Counted from the stretch's first letter, positions 36,710 to 50,548 are shown. The stretch: 64,000 nt of DNA from Annona cherimola (GCA_030490835.1 CM059972.1:41643452-41707451); one strand, 5' to 3'. A program made the numbers and translations. The notes: generated by a model not told the origin, from the letters alone.

Positions 36710-36809
36710 NNNNNNNNNNNNNNNNNNNNNNNNNNNNNNNNNNNNNNNNNNNNNNNNNNNNNNNNNNNNNNNNNNNNNNNNNNNNNNNNNNNNNNNNNNN
36801 NNNNNNNNN
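36710..36809. other. Assembly gap (100 N)
   Basis: Exactly 100 N, a conventional placeholder for unknown length. It breaks inside the module array of a copia LTR, and the sequence after it is an unrelated gypsy LTR in plus orientation. Confidence 0.99.
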
Positions 36810-39244
36810 AAGATGAAATTGAGGTGTCAAAAGGAGATCAATTGCAGGGTATTTTATGAATTATTAAAAATGAAAAAATCCCTGCAATTATCCCATGAAT
36901 AAATTCTGAATTAAGGGGCTAATATACTAGCTTAGAAGAGAGTAGCTTGGATGGCATGCATGGACGTCCAAACAACCCCCTAATTTGGATTTTTGTGATT
37001 TTTTTCACATAAAATATATGCTTAAGTCAGCTATGAGTTAAGGTGAATAAATGTGCATTTAATTAGGGTGGAAATTCGAGATTAAAAGCATCAAATCAGG
37101 ACCATTGAGATATGATCATTAAATGGACAGCAACAAGATGCAGGGGAGATGTGGACGGTTATGACAGCTTTTGGGATTTTTGGGATTTTTTTTTAATTAT
37201 GCTAAATTGACCCTAATTGAGCTACATTACTAGGTGATTAAATGACCATTAAATTAAAGCTTCAAAATGGTGGAAAAAATACAAATTGGATGCTGAAAAA
37301 GGGACGTGAATATGGACAGCAAAAGGGAGCTGCAAAATGGACCGTCCAAAGGGCTGATCATTTGATTTTTTTATTTTTTAAAAAATTATAAATACATGAC
37401 TAAGTAGTCTACATGTTAGGGTACATAAATAACCATTAAAAAAGGCTGCAAATTCGTTGAAAAAAAAATGGAAAAGCAGCAGCTGAATGGGACGTGATCA
37501 GTGGACAGCTTGGTGATTAGTTAATGATATGGATAATTGATAAATATTTACTTAGGTAAAATATAATTTAAATGGACCACATTTTGCCATGTCAACAAGA
37601 GGGATTACTATATATTAAAATACCGTCAAAACATGTGCAAAATGGGGCCCACAAGCTAGAAATTCTTGCCATCTCTTAAGGTGGACGTGCATAACATGTA
37701 AGCTTTTGGAGTTAGAAAAAATTTCAAGAAGCTTAAGCCCCATTCCAGCAGCCTTGTGCACGTCCATAATTAGCAAGGAGAAAGCCAAGAAAAAGGAGAG
37801 AAAAAAAGGAAAAAAAAAAGAGAAAACAAGCCAAGGAAATTGACTAAAGAAGTTGACCTTAAGTGATACTCAATTCAAGTAAGTGTACTTTTCAATTTGA
37901 ATCATTTGAATCTAGTTTTTCTAATTCAATTTATGATTCATAATGAACCCTTAAAGAAAGATTTATGATGCCCTTAATTAGGATATTAAATGGGAATTTA
38001 ATGACAAGTATGTAATTAAGGGTTCAAAAGGAAAAGAATGATGATTAGTGTTGATGATGAGTTAATAAACTAGCTGAAAATTGTTCTAATTTACATATTA
38101 TGTTGCTGTTTTGTTGGATTGGTATGATAACATGATAATTCATGTTTATATGTATGATATATGTTGATTTAAACATGAGTTATGAATTTTAGAAAGAAGA
38201 TGAATTTGGGTTACTCTTAAGACCTGATTTTCATGTTATGATGTTGAAAATGATACATGAATTAGCTTAATTAAATTATGGATGATTTAAAGGGTAAAAT
38301 ACCCTAAACCTAGGGTACTTTGGACATTAAAAATGGCTTAGCAAGGACTGCCCAAAATCATATTTTAGGAGGTTAACATGTGGACGTCCAAAGTGGTGTA
38401 GAAAGGCACCCTACATGCATGAGAAGTTGCTGTTTTGTAAGCAACCAATATATAAATTTTAAATATGTGATAATACCCTGAATTTAGGTTAAGAAAAGTG
38501 TGATTAATTGCTGAAATTAAGTGATTAAAAATCTGTTTAGATTTGAGAATCAAAAGGGACATTGAAAGTGTAAAAAATGGGTCTCAAAGTTGCTGTTTTG
38601 GAACCCTGAAATTAGTGGATTAAAAATCCATAAAAATACACTAAATAAAGTGTTAATTAAGGTGTATAATCACACTGAATTAGAAGCCAAGTTGTTGATT
38701 TGAAAAATTTTTAAGAAACACATGAATTATGTGTTATGAAATGGTCATATATGAAGAGATGAGTATGAGAAAATGATGAATAGGTTATGTAAAATGAAAA
38801 AAATGCAAAAATGCATAAAAATATGATTGAAACACGTGTATTGTATTTAAGTTTGGGTAATCCCAATATTTGAGATTGATAGATGAAGATTATGACATTA
38901 ATTAAGTGCTTAAGAATAAGCGCAATATGTGAATTATGAAAATATGTGAAAAATGACAAGTTGGAAGTTTATTACTTCACATGGTGTCTAATGAATGATT
39001 AAAGAATGTGATATGATATATATGAATGTTTCCCTAAATATGGGAATTGAACATGTGATGTAATGAATGGTTTCATGTACAAGTATGTTGTGTATGTATA
39101 CCCTACTTGGAATTCAAGTGGGTTATGAGTATTTATGAAAATGGGTTGGAAAACTAAGTTGAATGCAAGTAAACAGAATTTACATGAATGCTATGTCATT
39201 CTTACATGTATAGGCTAAGGCAAAGAAAAAGTTGATCCGGAAAT
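36810..39244 (+). repeat. Tekay-like LTR (H2), partial
   Basis: Plus-oriented long LTR whose 5' end is lost in the gap. It has a TATA-like TATATATT at 37609-37616, a purine-rich segment, a GTAAGT donor at 37879-37884, and the acceptor CATGTATAG ending at 39213. It is interrupted 31 bp into the mini-exon by LTR H. Mostly AT-rich, no ORF of interest. Confidence 0.75.
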
Positions 39245-40376
39245 TATGATACCCTGACCCAAGTAAGGCATATTTATATGCAATTGGCATATAAATATGG
39301 ATCACGAATGGTTTAGTGGAATTATAAATGATTTTCCTAAGCAATATTAAAGATTTATTGCAATTAGGGCAAATGATTATGAATAATCAATATAAGCCGA
39401 TATGGGTCAATGTCATTAAAGAGGCTTAATGAGGATTAGGGAATGTTAATATATTGAGGATAATTACCTCATATATTATGGTTTAACTAATAGAGATTAT
39501 GTTAATAATTATGAATTTAAGGTGATAAATGTTAGAAAATTCATAACCTGACACTTATAAGGCGGAATGAGGCAAAATTTGAAAGGTAAGCATATGATGA
39601 GGTGCCCAACCTTATGGATAGATTCGATTATGAAGATTATGATAACATTAGGGTGATAATTATTTATTTTCATCCAAATCCAAAAGTTAAACTCGAATGA
39701 CCATAACTTATGATAGAAAGGTCATTTTGGGATGGAATTTGACATGAACGGTTAAAATGATATGGTCAATATTATGGACAGATTTGATTAAGCTAATTAT
39801 CATGGAAAATTACTTAATCATAAAAGGAAGAAAGTGGTTGACTTTTGTTCAAGGAAAAGTGACATGCCATTAATGAACCAAAAGCCACGAGTGACACGTG
39901 TCGATATGGGATTCGTTGAACAAGATTTAAAGTCAATGAATTAAATGATGGATTGACTTTGGAAATTAGGTGGGACACATGTCATCGTAGGGTTCATTTG
40001 GAATCAATGCAATTAATGAAGAAAATCAACCTCATAAATGAGGTAATTAATGGGTAAAATGAGGTGATTTTAAGTGGATTTTTGAATTTTTAAAAATCCT
40101 AAAAATGCATTTAAATACCCTATATGACTAGGGTGAATAAATGGCATTACTATGGGATGGAAATTGATGGCATAAAATGCCAAAAAAAAACCCATGTGAA
40201 TAGTGACACGAATAGTGGACAACAACATGGGCATTAATTGAGCCAGATTTTGACAATTAAAAATCATGTAAAAATATGATTTTTCATGGGTGAAATGTTG
40301 TCAACTCATTAAGGGATAAGGGACCCATAAATTACCCTACACATGAGGTGTAAAAGTGGGCCCCACAAATTACAAT

Positions 40377-40384
40377 TATAAAAG
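40377..40384 (+). promoter_or_regulatory. TATA box of LTR H
   Basis: TATAAAAG followed by a purine-rich stretch and, 183 nt on, a GTAAGT donor-like site. Confidence 0.55.
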
Positions 40385-42807
40385 AAAGGAGAGGGGCATG
40401 CGAACGGTTCATTTGGGGCAAAAGTGGAGAGAGAAAATTCTCTCCCAAGGGCAGCAGCAAGCACGGCCAAGCAAGGGAAGAAAGGAGAAGAAAAAAAAGG
40501 AAAAGAAGAAGGAAAGGGAGGAAATCAAGTGGGAAAGGATCCAAGCCAAGAAATTCTAGTTTTCAAGTAAGTATGGGTTAAGCTTTGGGTTCTTGATATC
40601 CAAAATTTTCACCTCCTTTTATGGGTCATGAATTTGATCCATAATAACCCTTAAATGATGAGTTATGATGCCCTTAATTAGGGTATTAAATAAGAATTGA
40701 ATGAAAGTAATGAATCCAAGGGATTCAAGGAGGCTAAGTGACGTGTTAAGCATGATAAGGGTGAATAACCCTAGCTGGAATTTTATGAAATTCCCTTATT
40801 ATGATGCTGTTTTAATCATCTTTTATGATTAGCTTATGATTCTTGAGTTCATGCTTTCCATAGATTTGGGAATGATTTAAGAACCTTAGGAAGGGCTAAA
40901 CCTAAGGTTAACTACATGATAGAAATTTCACTCTTTTGAGATGGATATGGGGCATGAATTAAACCAACTAATGTGTGGCTGATTTAAAAGGTAAAATACC
41001 CTACATCTAAGGTAGAAGGGACGTCCAACATGAGGATGGGAGAAAATGTAAAAATCTGATTTTTGGACCATATGGTATGGATGTCCACGGGTGGCCAAGA
41101 TGTGCATGGAAAGTTGCTGTTTTGGAGAAAATGATTTATGGACTTTGAATATGTGAAATTATCCTAAATTTGGGATAAGAAAAGTATGATTAAGGGCTGA
41201 AATTAAGGAGATAAAAATCTGTTTTGAAACATATGTCCATAGGGACGTTGAAAGTGGGAAAAAAACTGCAACAAAGTTGCTGTTTTGAACCATGTGATTA
41301 AGGGATGATAATCTTATGAAAATACCCTAAATTATGTGCTAATTAAGTGTTTTAATTATGCCAAAATAGAGGGCAAGTGCTGTTTTGAAAAATATTAGAA
41401 AACACATACTATATGTGTAATAAGAAGGGTGCACATAAAGGGTATGTATGACAAAGATGAGAAATGACTAAATGAGATTTGATAAAATGCAAAAATTGGA
41501 TGGAAAGGTGATAAAATGTCAAAACAAAGTGATGTTTTATATGAACTTGAATTACACATAATATATGTGTGTTCAAGTGAGTAAATATGGGAAGTATGGA
41601 TGGAAAAATGGGAGGATGACCATGTATGAGTCGCTAAGATACAAAAATGGAAGGAAAACATGGTAAAATGAGGAAGTAGAGGGCTGTTTTGAGAAAATTA
41701 TAAAATCTCAAAAATTTGAAATTGAGATTAGTAGCCCTAACTCATGAATAGGTGCCTTAGATGAGCAACAATGTGAAAAATGTAAAGAAGAGATGTTAAA
41801 TGATAAATGGGAGGTAAGGAGCCCTCATATGTGGATTAAATAAAAGTTTATAATATGTTGAAATGTTTACCCTACATAAGAGTATTAAAAATGAAAGGAA
41901 TGAATGGATAATGTGATGTATAGGCTATGTTGATATGAATGAAAACCCGACTTGAAAGACAAGAGGGTTAAGCTAGTATAATATAAATCCAAATGGATTT
42001 ATGTAGGTTGGAAAATCCTAAGGGATGCAAGCATTTGAAGTGATGCATATAAATAAAATGTTATTTTCATTTATCTAGGCAAAGGCAAGGAAAAGAATGG
42101 AAGAAAGGGATTATGACAATCTCAAGCAAGCAAGCGAACCTTTCAAATTATTGTTTTTTCTTTAAATGTTGAAATGATGATTATATCAATGCTTTTATTA
42201 TTATGTTTTAACGAATGGGCAAGCACAAGTTTTGAAAACGACGACTGTAATGCAAAGCCACAAGTTTTGAAAAATGATGGCTTTAAGAAAAAGCCTCAAG
42301 ATTTTCTTCATAGGAAGCAAGCAATATTTTTAAGATAAAAAAATTTATCACAAATGTTGTCATGGATTAGCAATGCTTTATGTTAATAGGATTGAGGAAT
42401 TTGCTTATGAGTAAGCAAGCTATCCATAATGTTAATTTCACAGGATTTTATGTCGATGGTTTTAAGAATTTTCTTTAAGTAAGCAAGTTCTTTCTAATGT
42501 TATTTCAAAAGTATTTTATAAGAAAAAGGGAATTTTACCCTTTTTTACAAAGCAACAGTTGTAAATAAGTTTTGTGTTCTTTTTACGATAAGTTGTGATA
42601 AATGATTATGTTTATGAAAGAAAAAGAAAACAAGATTTAACTTATGAAAAGGATTGTTTTTTTGCTATGTCATGATATTTGAAAATAAATGATGATTTAG
42701 ACATAGTCCATACGTTTCGAAATGATTTTCGAAAAAGTTTGATTTCCTTTAGATAAGGAAATCTATGTTGAAATGCTTTGAAAAATGCTTATACGGATGT
42801 GTTGAAT

Positions 42808-42812
42808 GGATT
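42808..42812. repeat. Target-site duplication GGATT (left)
   Basis: GGATT before TGTGAAACCCC; partner at 62580-62584. Confidence 0.88.
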
Positions 42813-43584
42813 TGTGAAACCCCAACCTATGTAGGACGCAATGGTATGCATTGAACATATATGTTTGATTTATATGTGATTTAAAAGAATTTTGAACGAT
42901 TTATGGATGATTTTATGATTTAATGATATTTCGCAATTAGGGTTTAATTAAGAATGGTGATTAAGAATGTAATCGCCGGAGCCCAAAGTGAGTCGGTATG
43001 ACCCGAGGGGCTTAATGAGGATTTAAAGGTGACAAGATGTCATGAATAATCATGTTAATAATCATGATTTAATTTATGGAGACGAAAATGTAATTATGAA
43101 ATTAAGGTAAAAAATGATAGAAAACTCATAACTTGAAGCCTACAAGGCGGATTTCGATGAAATTTGAAAGGTAAACTCAGGACGGTGGACCCAATCTTAT
43201 GAATGGATTGGATTAAGGTAATCATGATGGGATTAGGATGATAATTAATTATTTTATCCCCAAATCCAAAAAAGATGGTCATAAGTGGAGTTAGGAAACT
43301 CGGTTTGAGATGAAACTTGAAACGACTGAATAAAATTATGAAATCTATGATATGAATAGATTGGATTAAGCTAATTATCAAGGGATTTTCTTAATCATAA
43401 AAAGACGAAAGTCATTACATACAAGTCAAGGTAGGAAGCTTCATGGATGTTGCAATGAGGGCAATTTGGGAAGGTGAAAATGGAATTTACTAAAATGCCC
43501 TAGGGGTTGCTTGAGCACCAAGAAAAGTGGCAAATAAAAGGAAGAAAGAAAGGGAGCATGGGGCTGGACATTCCAACAAAGGAG

Positions 43585-43634
<50 letters not shown>

Positions 43635-46600
43635 GAGAGGAAACTAAGGGGAGAAAAATTCTCCAAAAAAATCCAGCAAGCCCCACACGTCCAACCTAGC
43701 AAGGAAAGGGAGAAAATAGAAGGAAAAGGAAAAGGAAAAAGGAAAAGAAAAGCTTGAGAAGCTCGGGGCAACGATTCGATCAAATCGGGTAAGTACCCGT
43801 TAAGTTTAAGCCTTCCAATTTTCAATTTTTTTCTTGATTTGGAATCATTTTGGAGTTATAAAAGACCTCTTAAAGAAAATGTTTTAAGGATTAAATATTC
43901 TTAGCTAAACGAGTTGATTTATAAAGTTTAATTTGGGGATTAATCAGCCCATATACTCAAATCTACACTCATGTGTAGCAAATCTAGACCTGGAAAGAAA
44001 AATATGGAAGAAATAGTTAATGAACTAATTTTAGCATAAAATTTTTTTATAAGACTCATTATGTGATCATTAAGGAACTACCAACTTTTCAGATTAAAAT
44101 TATAAGAAAATTACAAATTAAAAATCTGGGAAAATCAACCTGGACAGGATTGAACGGGTGGCAGGATCAGCTGCACCAAATGATTTTTGATAATTTCTAT
44201 ACAAGTAATTTTATGCTGAAAAGTTTACAGGATATATAAGACATATTTAGGATCACAAGATCAAAATAAAAATTTGGTTTTGATGGGTATAAATATACCC
44301 CATAATTTACGTGATTTGGACTATCTGAAAATGGATGTTGCTGTCCAGCAGGGTTAAAATACCAAAATAAATATAAATGATTGATTTTTTGTGCTAGAAA
44401 TATTTATTTTAGTTTAATAATTAATTTATTAAGTTATTATATAAATTTAAGATTAAAAATACTTCATTTGATATTAATTCAAGATTTTAAGAATTCAGTG
44501 TGCCTGAATTCAGCATTTGGACAGCTTAAGGAATAAATCAAGATAAATGTTAAATTCCAGGTTTTGGTGATGGAATTAAACTTATAATGGGATATAAATC
44601 ATGATTCAGAGTAATTCATATGATGATTTACGAATAGGTTGCTGATTTTATAAGGTATGGAACCTAGGGTTGCATATATGACTCGATTTTCCCATTTTTA
44701 TGCTAAAAATGGTATGGAAATAAGATTAAATGATTTATGGAATTTATGTAGGGTAAAATACCCTAGGGTTAGTTTACTTTGGACGCCCAAAAGGATTTGG
44801 GAAGATGAGCCCCAAATCTGATTTTTATGAATTTTATGAAAAGATGTCAAAATGGGGTGAAAACGGTACCCGAAATGGATGAGTAAGTTACTGTATGGAA
44901 ACCATTTAATTATGGAATTCAAATATGTGTTAATAATCTAAATTTGGGTTAATAAAAGTATGGTTTAAGGCTGAAAAATTTGGATTAAAAATCTGTTATG
45001 AACAATGTGTCAAGTTTGACGTTGAAAGCATCAAAGGAGGGTGCCAAAGTAGCTGTTTTGGGAACCCTATGATGAATGGATTTTAAATCAGAAATTAAAC
45101 CCTAAATTATGTGTTAATTAAGGGGTTTAATCATGCTGGAATTATAGATAAGTTACTGTTTTGAGAAATTTTAAGAAACACATGATTTATGTGTTGAGAA
45201 ATGGACGTATATGAAGAGATAAGTATGAATAAATGATATGTGAATTATGTAAGTTGTTAAAATACAAAAATTCATAACAACATGATGAAAAATGTGGGTT
45301 AGGTTACTGTTTATGTAAATAATGATAATCTCAAAATTTGAGATTATTATATGATGTCAAAGTTAGCAACTAAGTACTTAAAATGAGCACCATTGTATGA
45401 AAAATAAAAAATATGTTTAAAATGATAAATGAAGTAATGAACTTCGAAATAATGATTTAATGAAGGATTATTATGTGTATGTAAGTTTACCCTACATAAG
45501 GGTATTAAAAATGAATGAATGAATGAATAATGTGATGTATAGGTTATGATACGTATGAATACCCGACTTGAAAGACAAGTGGGCTAAGCTAGTGTAATGT
45601 AAGTCCAAATGGATTTATGTAGGTTGGAAAACCTAAGGAATATAAGTACTTAAGGATGATGCAAATAAATGAAATGTTAATTTCATTTATTTAGGCAAAG
45701 GCAAGGAAAAGAATGGAAGGAAGGGGATTATGGCGAACTCAGCTAAGCAAGCGAACTTTCTAAAATGTTATTTTCTTTCTATGTGATTGATATGATTGAA
45801 ATGTTTATGTTTATGTTTTAATGAATGGGCAAACACAAGTTTTGAAAATAACGGCTTTAATGAAAGCCTTAAGTTTTGAAAAAGGATGGCTTTAAGGAAA
45901 AGCCTCAAGGTTTTCTTCACGGGAAGCAAGCAATAATTTCAAAATAAAGAATTTATCACAAGTTTTGCCTTAGATTGTCAATGTTTTATGTTAATGGATT
46001 GAGAAATTTGCTTATGAGTAAGCAAGTTCTCCATGATAATGGTTTCAAAGGATTTCACGTTTTATGTCGATGGTTTTTCTTTTAAGAATTTTCTTTTAAG
46101 CAAATAAGTTTTTTATGATGTTGTTTCAAAAGTATTTTATAAGAAAAAGAAAATTTTACCCTTTTCACAAAGTATTATTTGTAAATAAATTTTGAGTTAT
46201 TTCTACAATAATTTGTGATAAACAATTATGTTTATGAAAGAAAAAGAAAAAGGAGAATTGATTTATGAAAAAGATTTGTTTTACTAGGTCATGATAATTA
46301 AATAATAAATGATGATTTGGACTTAGTCCATATGTTTTGAAATGATATTTGAAAAGTTTTGATTTCCTTTAGATAGGGAAATCTATGTTGAAAATATTTT
46401 GAAAAATATTTATACGGATGTGTTGAAGGGGATATAAGGATGACCAACCTCCAATGTTGATTTCATAAAATGGTTTGATTTCGGGTTACTAAATGGTATG
46501 CAAAAGATTATGCAAGCCCCTTATGTAAAAATGGTATAATAGATAGGTGGACAATAATTTGATTATTACGGTGGTTGAGAAAGGGTAGTACAATTGCATA

Positions 46601-47206
46601 ACTTTTGTAAGCAAAAGGCCCCGAAATGGAAACCAAGAAAATGCTAGGAAAAATGTATGATTTATTCTTGAAAATCTAAAAGTTTTGAAATTCTTTTATT
46701 AAAAGGGTTTTAAGATGTACTGTTTCTCAAACATTTCAAATATTTATCAAAATATTTTACTCAAAATATTTCTGAAAGAATTTAAGGAAAGTCATCCAAA
46801 AATTAGATTTCAAACCTTAGACAGGTACCGGGAAACTCAAGAGGATGCAAATTTAAGCTATAAAGGAAAGGTACGTGATGGTAGCCATGTGGGCTATAAA
46901 GGAATGGAATATGATTGCCTGGTTAAAAAATCTAAGGTATGTTGATGTATATGTGAACTTGTTTAAAGTTCCGAGTTCTTGGTGAACTAATGATTGAATA
47001 TATGTATGTATGAGATGGAAATGCCATGATTAGGTCAAGAGGGCCTATGATGTATAACAGCATGTTGAAATGGTTTAAAGGATATGTACAAGTGTACCGT
47101 TGCTTATGTTATAAATGAAATGATGATGAATGAAGAAATGAAAAAAAATTTTAGACGAGTTCCAATTAAAATCCCGCCGCGTGATCAGTGCAACAATCCT
47201 GATTCA
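42813..47206 (+). repeat. 5' LTR of element X (two internal deletions)
   Basis: 4,394 bp, TGTGAAACCCCAACC onward. Relative to the 3' LTR it lacks the stretch equivalent to 60832-62127 (CAAA at the junction) and the last 60 bp. GTAAGT donor at 43789-43794. The mini-exon begins at 45695, but its donor is mutated (CTAAGC). A (GA)n tract at 43590-43627 lies in the purine-rich leader. Exon-3-like acceptor at 46824 and GTATGT at 46937-46942. Confidence 0.87.
43590..43627 (+). repeat. (GA)n microsatellite in X 5' LTR
   Basis: About 19 GA repeats. The corresponding tract in the 3' LTR (57585-57607) is shorter, so it has changed length since insertion. It produces spurious Arg-Glu ORFs. Confidence 0.9.
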
Positions 47207-47812
47207 GAGCATGGATTGGTAAATAGGCGTGGTAAGAAAAGATTTGATATCACAAAGATGATATTTCAGCAAGGATTAATAGATATATATAGAAGAAAAA
47301 TAGAAAATGATGAAAGAGATAAATTGAGATTATAAGACATACGATATGTATTGTCTTATATTGTGTGTCATTATGACATAAGAATATTGCTAATTAAGAA
47401 AATGTAGCTGGTGGCTATGTTTCATAGTGTAGATGGTATATGAGGGGAAAATGATATGAGGAAAATGAGATGAAGCAGGAGGTAGTGGAATTTAAGGAAA
47501 CACAAAAGATAGAAGGGAATCAGAATAGATGACAGGTTATCGAACCCTACATTGAGACCCCCCCCCCCCCATATCTAAGGCTTTACCATATCTTACATAT
47601 GATAGCATAAGACAGTGCTATATGATATATATGTTTAAGGTGCGACGCCATGGCAGACATATGGAAGGCACCAGGCGGTCATATGATAGGCACCAAGGCG
47701 CCAACTTTCTAAGTGATTGCTGGTTTAGAATTTATAGTTATAATAAATGATAGATTATGTAGACATAATCTGTATGTGTAAGGAAAAGCAACCTTACACC
47801 ATGAAGATATGA
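47207..47812 (+). mobile_element. Element X internal region, left part
   Basis: Begins GAGCATGGATTGGTAAATAGGCGTGG, of which the first nine bases are the rest of a truncated primer-site region. The same sequence follows the primer site of element Y at 50562. No intact ORF. Contains a 13-C run at 47558-47570 and ends in a GA repeat where element Y begins. Confidence 0.75.
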
Positions 47813-50548
47813 AGAGAGAGAGAGAGAGAGAGAGAGAAGAGATGAAAAAGGGAGAAAAAAAAGGGATTTTCTCCAAAGGAAGCAGCTAGGGAACGTCAAA
47901 CCCAGTAAGGAGGAGAGGAAAAGAAGGAAATTTCAAGTGCCCAATTAAGGGATTATCATTTAATCAAGTAAGTATATGATTATCTTGATTTTATGCCTCA
48001 AATTTGGAAGTTATATGATGTTGTAAACTAAAATACGAACGGAATAGTAAATGGATTAATTTTATCATGAAATTTTTTGGAAAGAATAATTATGTTTTGA
48101 TTAAAAAATGACCCAATTTTCAGTTTAAAGGGATAAGCCAGTTGCAAATTAAAAATCCGAGAAAATCAACCTGAACAGGGTTGCATGGGCGGCAGGATCG
48201 CACCAAAGGAATTTTAATAATTTTTATAAAAGGAATTTTGGGATGAAACTTTTAATGGATATATAATACAAATTAAATATCACACAATAAAAATAAAAAT
48301 TAGGTTTTGACGGGTATAAATATACTCCATAATTAACGTCATTCAGGCTGTCTGAAAATGAATTCTGCTGTCCAGCAAGGTAAAAATACCAAAATAAATA
48401 TAAAGGCTTAATTTTTTGTACTGGAAATATTTATTTTTGTTAATTAATTAATTTATTAAGGTGTTGTAGAATTTTCAGATCAAAACTACTTGATTTGATA
48501 TTAATTCAAGATTTTGAGATTTCGGTACGCCTGATTTCAGCATGTGTGGATAGTTGGAGAAACAAATCAAAAAGAAATATGAAACCTATGTATAAATGAT
48601 CCGAATTGATGTATATGTTAATACCCTAAATTTGGGTTAAGAAAAGTGAAATTATTCGCTGAAAATTTGGATTTATTGAACTGGTTAGGGTTATGTATCA
48701 AGAGACACATTAAATGGGTGAAAAATGGGTTCCAAAGTTGCTGTTTTGGAAACCTATGATTAGTGAATTTAAATTCCATAAAAATAACCTAAGTACAGTG
48801 TTAATTAAGGATAATTATCATGCTGAAATGTGGATTAAATTTCTGACTTGGAAAATTTTATGAAATGTCTCATATATGTGTTGCCAAGTGGGCATATGTG
48901 AAAGGATAGACATGCATAAGTGGAAAATGACCTATGTAATTTGGTTTTGTGAAAAAATGCATGAAAATATGATAAATTTTGTGAATATATTTCTGTTTAG
49001 AATGACATGATGTTAATCTCAAATTTTGGGATTAATTAATGAGGCTTAAGGCAACAACGGGTGCTTAAAATGAGCAACGATGTTTGAATTTTGGAAAATA
49101 AGTGGAAAATGGCTTAAGGAAGGTAATGAGTCATTAAATAATAATTATTGGATAATTATTATGTGATTGAGTGATTACCCTACTTAGGGGACTAAATGTG
49201 ATGTGTAGTAGCCCATGTAATGCATAAGCATGTGCTATATGGGCATAACGACTTAAGAAGTCAAAGGAATAATGTATGTTAATGAAAATGGGTTGGAAAA
49301 CTGAGTTGAATGCAAGCAAAGGAAATTTATGAATGTTAAATCATTCTTATATGTATAGTCAAAGGCAAAGGGATAAGTGAAAGAGAAAGCTAAGCAAGCG
49401 AGGTAAGAAAGCAGATTTCTAAATGATTTTGGTTTTCATTACAATGTGTTTAAGGATGATCATTCCTTGTTTATATGAGTATTGAAATGTTTATTTCTGT
49501 TGAAATAAATGATTGCTTATGGTTTCGAAATTATGTTTGAAATGTGTTGAAACCTGAGTTTATATGATGTTTCATTGAAATGATGTTTCAAAAGGGATGC
49601 TGCAAAGAATTGTCTACATGAGAATGACAAATTCCATGTGTAAGAGGGTATATGATGTCGGGGTGACTAAAAGTCATGCATGGAATGAAAATCAAGTAGG
49701 CTAGTCGAGGTAGTACGTGGACTAGGAGTCCCCCTTAACGTTGCCAAGTCGGTAGGTCCGGCGCCAAGGATGGAAAGGATCATGCTATGAAAGAGTGTTC
49801 CCCGCGCTAGCGTACCATCACATGAAGGATAACGTCATCAATGGAAATGATGAATTTGCACATCCAATGTTTATGAAATGTCTACGAATGGTTTACATGA
49901 ATGGTTTTCATGAATGATTTTCATGAAATGTTTATGAAAAATTTTCTGCTCCGCAAGTAGTTGATCACTTGCTGAGTGTCTCTACTAAATGGAGGGAAAT
50001 ATTTTTAAAGAATGTTGCTTTCAAAGTGAATTACATGAAAACCCTAAGCTTGCTTATTGAGTTGAATTTCAACTCACGTTTTGTTTTTCAAACCCATAGA
50101 CAGGGGAAAGGAAGGAGGCAAGGAGCACAGGTGGAGATTCAAGGATGAATGAATTTCCATGAGTACCTGTATATGAATTTAAGGGTTGAATGATTATATG
50201 AATGTTAACAATTAAATTGTTATTCGATGTTGTAGAAGAATTATGCTATGTTTTATGCCTATCGATTGGCGAAAAATTTTTATGGGTAAATTCCACGGCA
50301 TGAAATATACTGATATGATTAAGTATGAAGATTGTGAGATGACATGTGTAACTCTCAAATGATATAATAGCCTAAAATAGCATTTGATGGAAATAGAATG
50401 TATAAATGATATAAAATCCTAAGGAGTTAGGATTAAGTGGATAAATATATAATAAAAACCTACCGTGTGACAAGACAACAATCCTGATCACGTTTACCAG
50501 TCGAACGATCTTGAGGTAAGGTTGTGACGCTCGGGCTGAGGCGCCACA
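47813..50548 (+). repeat. 5' LTR of element Y (5'-truncated)
   Basis: Homologous to 52203-54915. Starts inside a GA repeat. GTAAGT at 47968-47973, mini-exon 49359-49402 with donor GTAAGA, acceptor ending at 50103, terminus GGCGCCACA at 50548. Confidence 0.87.
49359..49402 (+). other. Predicted LTR mini-exon (44 nt), Y 5' LTR
   Basis: Between TATATGTATAG and GTAAGA; purine-rich. Matches 53715-53758. Inferred only. Confidence 0.4.

Larger units (their letters stand above)
39245..42812 (+). repeat. Tekay-like LTR (H), 5' part
   Basis: Starts TATGATACCCTGACCC, equivalent to the TGTGATACCC start of the W LTR with one G-to-A change, and shares the CAATTGGCATATAAATATGGATC block with it. TATA box at 40377-40384, GTAAGT at 40567-40572, mini-exon acceptor TTATCTAG ending at 42078. 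The mini-exon donor has decayed (CAAGCA instead of GTAAGC). Interrupted at 42812 by element X; it resumes at 62585. Confidence 0.8.

Noticed and set aside
43527..43757. Arg-Glu repeat ORF (also 57525-57791)
   Set aside because: Product of the GA microsatellite; differs between sister LTRs.
46715..46945. ORFs with MYCFSNISNIYQNI-type starts shared by two X LTR positions
   Set aside because: Shared because the LTRs are copies; no conserved domain, codon bias or third-position pattern seen, and the 3' LTR version diverges in frame.
47558..47570. 13-C run
   Set aside because: Homopolymer, possibly inflated by sequencing; no context suggesting function.
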